Shown in pieces: positions 7,633-12,016 of a DNA stretch of 12,016 nt. The translations under genes were made by a program, and so were the position numbers. The stretch is from contig JAGOGF010000038.1 in the NCBI GenBank assembly GCA_017996845.1, positions 5,878 to 17,893 on the forward strand, given 5' to 3'. Source of the stretch: Butyrivibrio sp. GTDB lineage: Bacteria; Bacillota_A; Clostridia; Lachnospirales; Lachnospiraceae. Below the pieces are notes generated by a model. It did not search any database and had not been told where the DNA came from. It worked only from the letters and a program-made list of their open reading frames with translations. Each line of letters begins with the position of its first letter. Position 1 is the first letter of the stretch.

Positions 7633-8472
7633 TCAGCAATTTCCCATATATACATGATGCAAATGCTTTCGGGCAATTTCAGCAAGATGCAGGATCTTCC
7701 CCTTATCGGTAGGTGCTGCATTCTCCATCTGATACCGCGGAAAAAAGCGACTGATATGATATGGGATATCTGCCCCTTTTCCATCCATAAGTGATGCAAT
7801 CCAGGCACTCATTTCTTCCATTTCCTGATCACTGTCATTCATGCCGGGAACAATCAATGTTGTCAGTTCTACATGGCATGTCGCAAGCGATTGCACAATA
7901 AATGCTTTTGTCACTTCCAGTGATCCACCCAGTACTTTTTCATACGTTTCAGAACAAAAACTCTTCAGATCAATATTCATGGCATCAATATACGGCAGTA
8001 TTTTCTCCAGAATTTCGGGCTCTGCCGTACCACTACTGACAAGAACATTATACATACCATTTTCATGTACAAGCTTTCCGGTATCCCGCACATATTCCCA
8101 AAAAGTCAGTGGTTCATTATAGGTATAGGCCACTCCGATGTTTCCACGCTCCCTATATCTGCATGCAAGCGCACACAATTCCTCCGGACTCATATACTGC
8201 GCATCGATCCGTTCACAAGGATGTGCAATTTCATGGTTCTGACAAAACGGGCAGCAAAGATTGCAGCCATAGCTTCCGACAGAAAGAATGCTGCTGCCCG
8301 GATGAAACTCTGTCAATGGCTTTTTTTCGATCGGATCAAGTGCAATGGCCGTCAGCTGACCATAACTGATCCCCTTAACCGTTCCATCTACACAGCGCCT
8401 TGCACCGCACAGACCGGTCTGTCCTTCTTCAAGCGCACAATGATGAAAGCAAACTTTGCATATCTGCTTCAT
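7633..8472 (-). CDS. amrS: AmmeMemoRadiSam system radical SAM enzyme
   Basis: A 279-residue radical SAM protein. The [4Fe-4S] motif is Cys70-x3-Cys74-x2-Cys77 (CNLCCPFC), placed after an N-terminal region with four more cysteines (Cys5, Cys8, Cys12, Cys22) in a C-x2-C-x3-C-x9-C array that may bind a metal or a second cluster. Later landmarks are TYNEPLTFWEY (near 115-126), the glycine-containing VSSGT, and NIDLKSF, as in pyruvate-formate-lyase-activase relatives. The protein ends at VYMGNC, without the longer zinc-knuckle-like tail seen in many archaeal homologs. Its ribosome binding site AGGAGG overlaps the TAG stop of the upstream amrA gene, 7 nt before the ATG, so the two are translationally coupled. 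The reaction is not one I can state; the trio is defined by co-occurrence. Confidence 0.93.
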   Translation of the reverse strand: MKQICKVCFHHCALEEGQTGLCGARRCVDGTVKGISYGQLTAIALDPIEKKPLTEFHPGSSILSVGSYGCNLCCPFCQNHEIAHPCERIDAQYMSPEELCALACRYRERGNIGVAYTYNEPLTFWEYVRDTGKLVHENGMYNVLVSSGTAEPEILEKILPYIDAMNIDLKSFCSETYEKVLGGSLEVTKAFIVQSLATCHVELTTLIVPGMNDSDQEMEEMSAWIASLMDGKGADIPYHISRFFPRYQMENAAPTDKGKILHLAEIARKHLHHVYMGNC

Positions 8473-8478
8473 GTTCTG

Positions 8479-8484
8479 CCTCCT
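8479..8484 (-). promoter_or_regulatory. Ribosome binding site of amrS overlapping the amrA stop codon
   Basis: On the - strand the sequence TTAGGAGG contains both the TAG stop of the amrA fusion (8485-8483) and a full AGGAGG, 6 to 7 nt before the amrS ATG (8472). This arrangement favours coupled translation and roughly equal amounts of the two proteins. Confidence 0.75.
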
Positions 8485-9868
8485 AATAATGTCTTGTTAC
8501 CTTGAATCTTTGCAGTTTGACCGGCTCATTATCCCTGATTCCTGCCTTCTGTCTGGCTATATGAACCTGTTCTTCCACGTTGTCCACCCCATCCAGATCC
8601 GGCAGCAGCAATCCCCTGCGAGAATCAGCGCTCACAATTACACCGTACTCTTTCACATTCAGCTGTGAAAGATCCTCAATGTCTTCTGCCTCCCCCAGAA
8701 CATCCACGCTGTATTCCAGCTGCTCCAGTTCTTCTTCCCGTAACGGTTCAAACCTTGGGTCTCCGGTTGCCGCTGATATTGCATTCTCCATGATTTCCTG
8801 TGCAACACATTCTCTGGTCGGTGCGATCGTCCCGATACAACCGCGCAGTGCACCCCTGATATGCAAGGATACGAACACCCCTGCTCTGACATGATACATT
8901 TCTGCCGGCAGATCAGAAGGCATCGTGATCTGAATACCTTTGCCGATATAATGCACGATCACATTCCTTGCAAGGGCAACATATGCATCCTCATTTTCTT
9001 TCTGCTTCTGCAGTCTTTGCTGTTCCTGCATCAGATAATCCGAAAGAAAGCTTCTGAACCTATCTTCTCCCGTTACCCGATAGGTACAAATACCATAACC
9101 AACACCTGTAACGTCCTGATAACAGAGTCTGTTCACTTCGACTGCCTTACCATCCAGGGCTCCTCCCATAATGGTAAATGAACGATGTCCGCACTCTGCT
9201 GCCTTATCACACAATACCGGATCAAACGTAAGAAGCTCTCCAAATGCAGCTCTTCCCATACTATCCATGATCTTCTGATCATAGACCGGACCATGCGGAT
9301 CATATCCGTAAGGGCCACTTTCCTTCAGTTTGTGAGACAGATCCCCACTGGCAACATACACAACGCGGCGGTTCAACTGATCCGCTGCCGTTTGTATGAG
9401 TTGTCCGAAACGGTAATGCTCTGCCAAAGAAAGTCCTGACAGGCCGATCCGTACCAGTTTGAAATCTGTGTACTTCTGAAGAATAAAATACAGCGGAACC
9501 ATCGTTCCATGATCCAGCGAAGGATCTCTTTCTCCCAGATACCCTGCTGAAATACCTGCCTTCTGCGCATTCTCACACAACAGAGCAGATAATTCATTAT
9601 CATAGGTCCTGCTGATCTCCACCTGCGGCGCACCAAAATGACTCATATTTCCCACTGCACGCTCACCCGGTGAAATATGCAGATAATCCGCATACATCAT
9701 GCTATGCGGTGAAGATAGAATAATTGTTTCCGGCTGCAGTGCTGCAACAAATTCAGCAGCTTTCAGATAACCTGCCGCTGTTTCTGCAATCACGCTCTCC
9801 TCTCCTCTGCCGACTTCCGGCAGAATCAGGGGCGGATGCGGAACCATAACACTACCTACAATGCCCAT
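8483..9868 (-). CDS. amrA: AmmeMemoRadiSam fusion protein: LigB/Memo-like dioxygenase domain plus AMMECR1 domain
   Basis: A 461-residue two-domain protein. Residues 1 to about 268 form a class III extradiol-dioxygenase (LigB)/Memo-like domain with the metal-site candidates His11 (VPHPPLI), His55 (SPHSMMY), His120 (LDHGTMVPL) and His179 (GDLSHKL). After a charged helical linker (about 270-295, rich in Gln, Lys and Glu) comes an AMMECR1 domain (about 296-461) with the invariant LRGCIG at 341-346, TGDPRF at 368-373 and a C-terminal YGVIVS-GLLLPDL core. Both domains together with the adjacent radical SAM gene constitute the AmmeMemoRadiSam set. The human relatives MEMO1 and AMMECR1 are separate proteins. 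An anaerobe carrying a dioxygenase fold suggests a non-oxygenase reaction. The ATG at 9868 has GAGG 5 to 6 nt upstream. It is first in the - strand operon. Confidence 0.93.
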   Translation of the reverse strand: MGIVGSVMVPHPPLILPEVGRGEESVIAETAAGYLKAAEFVAALQPETIILSSPHSMMYADYLHISPGERAVGNMSHFGAPQVEISRTYDNELSALLCENAQKAGISAGYLGERDPSLDHGTMVPLYFILQKYTDFKLVRIGLSGLSLAEHYRFGQLIQTAADQLNRRVVYVASGDLSHKLKESGPYGYDPHGPVYDQKIMDSMGRAAFGELLTFDPVLCDKAAECGHRSFTIMGGALDGKAVEVNRLCYQDVTGVGYGICTYRVTGEDRFRSFLSDYLMQEQQRLQKQKENEDAYVALARNVIVHYIGKGIQITMPSDLPAEMYHVRAGVFVSLHIRGALRGCIGTIAPTRECVAQEIMENAISAATGDPRFEPLREEELEQLEYSVDVLGEAEDIEDLSQLNVKEYGVIVSADSRRGLLLPDLDGVDNVEEQVHIARQKAGIRDNEPVKLQRFKVTRHY

Positions 9869-9917
9869 CGCTACCTCGATCCCGTGTTTTCCTGCGCAAA
9901 AACACTTTCCTATATTG

Positions 9918-9923
9918 ATTATA
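9918..9923 (-). promoter_or_regulatory. Candidate -10 element for the amrA operon
   Basis: On the - strand this is TATAAT in the context GGTATATAATC, about 50 nt upstream of the amrA ATG. The matching -35 position is AT-rich without a clear consensus. It is partly covered by the inverted repeat at 9934-9952, which could therefore be a control site. Confidence 0.4.
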
Positions 9924-9933
9924 TACCGGAACC

Positions 9934-9952
9934 ATTCTAATTTTTATAGAAT
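9934..9952. repeat. Inverted repeat between the divergent promoters
   Basis: ATTCTA (9934-9939) and TAGAAT (9947-9952) are perfect inverted arms around ATTTTTA. It sits where the -35 of the amrA operon promoter would lie, so it is a plausible operator, although the AT-rich composition makes chance matches more likely. Confidence 0.3.
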
Positions 9953-9967
9953 TTTTGCTTTGTTTTA

Positions 9968-9996
9968 TTGACAGGATGATACTTATCCTCTATTAT
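9968..9996 (+). promoter_or_regulatory. Near-consensus promoter of the TetR/oxidoreductase operon
   Basis: TTGACA (9968-9973) is a perfect -35 and TATTAT (9991-9996) is a 5 of 6 -10, spaced by exactly 17 bp. The start of transcription would be near 10003. The spacer contains the inverted repeat AGGAT-N7-ATCCT (9973-9989), and palindromes continue downstream of the -10. Such a strong core promoter makes sense if it is held down by a repressor. Confidence 0.8.
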
Positions 9997-10001
9997 TTTG
10001 T

Positions 10002-10032
10002 TGAATGATAATTCATTGAAATATAATTCAAT
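10002..10032. promoter_or_regulatory. Two adjoining palindromes, candidate TetR operators
   Basis: TGAAT-GATA-ATTCA (10002-10015) and ATTGAA-ATATAA-TTCAAT (10015-10032) are perfect inverted repeats sharing one base. They start at the predicted transcription start and run to just before the AAAAGGGG ribosome binding site. Their place between promoter and TetR-type gene fits autoregulation by the encoded repressor, which is the usual pattern for this family. Binding is inferred, not shown. Confidence 0.5.
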
Positions 10033-10049
10033 ATAAAAGGGGTTTGGGA

Positions 10050-10631
10050 ATGGGAAAGCGCGAAGAGCAAAAACAAAATCGAAGACAGCAGATTCTGCTG
10101 ACTGCACTGCATCTTTTTGTCACAAAAGGATATGCTGCAACCAAAATATCTGATATTGCAGAAGCTGTCCCTATGAGTGTGGGACTCATGTTTCACTACT
10201 TCGGATCCAAGGAACTGCTATATCAGGAACTTGTGGAAACCGGACTCAATCAGACTCGGCAACCTGCGCTGATCCAATGCGACTCTGCAATTGCACACTT
10301 TGAAATTTTTACTTCCACTCTTTTTGATGCAATGCAAAAACAGCCTTATGTTGCTCAAATGTTTGTTCTTATGGCGCAAACACAGCGAAGTATGGAGGCT
10401 CCTGAAAGCATCCGGCAACTTGCTCTGCGCGTCAACACCATTTCAGAATTTGTGCCCCTGATTCAACAGGGGCAGCAGGAAGGCAGTATCCGGGAGGGTG
10501 ATCCGCTTGCACTTTCATACTGTTACTGGTGCAGCATACAGGGAATCGCAGAACAATATGCTGCACATCCTGACATGCCTTTGCCGGATCCGAATTGGGT
10601 TGTTGATATCGTACGGAGGAAAGACAAATGA
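10050..10631 (+). CDS. TetR/AcrR-family transcriptional regulator
   Basis: A 193-residue DNA-binding protein. The N-terminal TetR helix-turn-helix spans about residues 9-56, from QNRRQQILLTALHLFVTKGY through TKISDIAEAVPMSVGLMFHY to FGSKELLYQE. The all-helical C-terminal region (about 60-193) would bind a small ligand and form the dimer; its ligand cannot be read from sequence. The ATG at 10050 is chosen because AAAAGGGG (10035-10042) lies 7 nt upstream; a TTG at 10044 would sit directly against that site. Its TGA overlaps the ATG of the oxidoreductase gene (ATGA, 10628-10631), so the two genes are co-transcribed and coupled, and the flavoprotein is the likely regulatory target. Confidence 0.92.
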   Translation: MGKREEQKQNRRQQILLTALHLFVTKGYAATKISDIAEAVPMSVGLMFHYFGSKELLYQELVETGLNQTRQPALIQCDSAIAHFEIFTSTLFDAMQKQPYVAQMFVLMAQTQRSMEAPESIRQLALRVNTISEFVPLIQQGQQEGSIREGDPLALSYCYWCSIQGIAEQYAAHPDMPLPDPNWVVDIVRRKDK

Positions 10632-12010
10632 ATCAAAAAATTGCCATTATCGGCAGCGGAATATCCGGCATGACAGCAGGAATATATCTGCAGCAGGCAG
10701 GTTTTCAGACTGAAATATTTGAAAAAAACACGGTTCCGGGCGGCGAATGTACCGGTTGGATTCGAAACGGCTATACCATTGACAACTGCATTCATTGGCT
10801 GACCGGGACAAAAAACGGCTCTGCCCTGAATCATCTCTGGAAAAATACCGGTGTACTTGGAAACCCGGACGGACTGGGTGAAACCAAACTGATTCATCCC
10901 GACAAATTCTATTCCGTATCCTCCGGTACAAAAAAAATCACTTTCTGGCATGATCTGGAACGTACCAGAGAAGAGCTTCTTGCCTTCTTTCCTGCAGATA
11001 CTTCTGAAATCAATCAACTGATTGATTATACAAAACTGGCTCAGAACATGAATGTTCCGGTTGAAAAGCCCTTTGATCTGATGAATCCGTTTGAGTTCCT
11101 GAAATTAGCACATTCCATGCGCGGTATCGGTAAATTAATGCATGAATACGGTTCAGAAGATATTGCCGATCTGAGCCGTCGCTTTCAGGATCCGCTGTTA
11201 CAATCTGCCATTACCGCCTATATGCCGGCAGGCCACCCTGCAAGCGCTTTTCTCTTCTCCTATGCCACAATCAGTGGTGATAATGGAGATATTCCGGAGG
11301 GCGGGTCAAAAGCTATGGCACTTCGTATGGTAAAGCGGTATACCTCGCTTGGCGGAATACTGCACCTGCAAGCTGAAGTTGCAAAGATTATGCTGTCTGA
11401 AGATCAGAAAGCAGCGACCGGAATCTGTTTGCGAGACGGTACACAAATTCAGGCTTCCTATATCGTATGTGCCTGCGATCCGGATTATCTGTTTCAAAAA
11501 CTGCTAAGCCCCCAGTATATGCCGGATTCTTTGAAAGCACTTTATCAGAATCGTGTATCTTACCCCGTTATCAGCGGATTTCAGGTTGCTTTTGCCCTTG
11601 ATGCAGCTTCTTCCGAAAACAGTGGTACAAATGTCTGCGATTGTCGTCCGCTCTCCCTTGCCACAGAAATCATTTCCCATATCAATTACCGCTCCTATGA
11701 TTATGAGCCTGACTTTGCCCCCGAAGGAAAAACGGTTTTGCAAACCAATATCATGCAGACAGAAGATGATTATGCCTATTGGGAAAAGTTGAATGAAAGT
11801 CCTGCGGAATATAACAATATAAAAAGGCAGCTTGCCAAAGAACTCCTTATCCGTCTGGAAGAAGCGGTTCCCGCTTTTCAAAACAGGCTGACTGTTCTGG
11901 ATGTATGGACACCTGTGACCTACCAGCGCTTCTGCAATGCTTATCATGGTTCCTATATGAGTTTTATTACAACAAAAAAAGCTAAAAGCAGGCAGATTCC
12001 AGGCGTATGA
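10628..12010 (+). CDS. Phytoene-desaturase-like FAD-dependent oxidoreductase, apparently lacking its C-terminus
   Basis: The frame encodes 460 residues of a CrtI/all-trans-retinol-reductase-like flavoprotein. The dinucleotide-binding motif GSGISG (9-14), Glu32 at the end of the second strand, and VPGGECTGW (36-44) bind FAD. IPEGGSKAM in the middle and VWTPVTYQRFCNAYHGSYM near the end are also typical. Members of the family continue for about 40 more residues with a GLKNVYxAGQW-like segment that closes the FAD site. Here translation stops at TGA (12008-12010) right after QIPGV. A one-base shift at GGCGTATGAAAAAA would read on as PGV-MKK, so either a frameshift has split the gene or the ATG at 12007 begins a new coupled gene. 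CGGAGGA upstream of ATG 10628 is a good ribosome binding site, and the start overlaps the TetR stop. The substrate is unknown. Confidence 0.88.
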   Translation: MNQKIAIIGSGISGMTAGIYLQQAGFQTEIFEKNTVPGGECTGWIRNGYTIDNCIHWLTGTKNGSALNHLWKNTGVLGNPDGLGETKLIHPDKFYSVSSGTKKITFWHDLERTREELLAFFPADTSEINQLIDYTKLAQNMNVPVEKPFDLMNPFEFLKLAHSMRGIGKLMHEYGSEDIADLSRRFQDPLLQSAITAYMPAGHPASAFLFSYATISGDNGDIPEGGSKAMALRMVKRYTSLGGILHLQAEVAKIMLSEDQKAATGICLRDGTQIQASYIVCACDPDYLFQKLLSPQYMPDSLKALYQNRVSYPVISGFQVAFALDAASSENSGTNVCDCRPLSLATEIISHINYRSYDYEPDFAPEGKTVLQTNIMQTEDDYAYWEKLNESPAEYNNIKRQLAKELLIRLEEAVPAFQNRLTVLDVWTPVTYQRFCNAYHGSYMSFITTKKAKSRQIPGV

Positions 12011-12016
12011 AAAAAA

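Noticed and set aside
10523..11017. A 164-codon - strand open frame across the TetR/oxidoreductase junction
   Set aside because: It lies opposite two well-supported overlapping genes and shows no recognisable domain or start signal.

Overview
The window looks like a chromosomal segment of an anaerobic, probably motile Clostridia, most likely a Lachnospiraceae-type gut bacterium. This rests on moderate GC with AT-rich intergenic spacers, strong AGGAGG-type ribosome binding sites, TTG starts, and the protein families present: a dual Venus-flytrap hybrid kinase, a dCache chemoreceptor, a fused AmmeMemoRadiSam protein and a CrtI-like flavoprotein. The genus is not resolved. There is no tRNA, rRNA, CRISPR array, insertion sequence or phage gene.

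Layout. (1) 1-3004, + strand: a terminator hairpin for an upstream gene, an extended -10 promoter, and a hybrid sensor histidine kinase/response regulator with two extracellular solute-binding domains. (2) 3005-3588: a 584-bp gap with a candidate promoter and a leader of about 355 nt that holds several hairpins and one pair of mutually exclusive pairings. (3) 3589-5583, + strand: a methyl-accepting chemotaxis protein whose dCache_1 domain carries the amino-acid-binding motif. It ends at a strong terminator that is shared with the convergent operon. (4) 9868-5641, - strand: a compact five-gene operon in the order LigB/Memo-AMMECR1 fusion (amrA), radical SAM amrS, S33 peptidase/alpha-beta hydrolase, O6-alkylguanine-DNA alkyltransferase (ogt), HD-domain hydrolase. 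Gaps are 1 to about 65 nt, and several ribosome binding sites overlap the preceding stop codon. (5) 9869-10049: a divergent promoter region with a near-consensus promoter and several palindromes. (6) 10050-12010, + strand: a TetR-type repressor that overlaps, by ATGA, a phytoene-desaturase-like FAD oxidoreductase. The oxidoreductase reading frame stops just where its conserved C-terminal FAD-binding segment should begin.

How the parts may work together. The two + strand sensors both have extracellular domains of types that commonly bind amino acids, so the left part looks like nutrient sensing feeding transcription (kinase) and chemotaxis (MCP). The - strand operon joins the poorly understood AmmeMemoRadiSam module to peptide hydrolysis, DNA repair and an HD hydrolase. 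The TetR/oxidoreductase pair looks like a self-regulated redox unit. The best candidates for new biology are the AmmeMemoRadiSam operon, the structured leader of the MCP gene, and the split or frameshifted oxidoreductase at the right edge.
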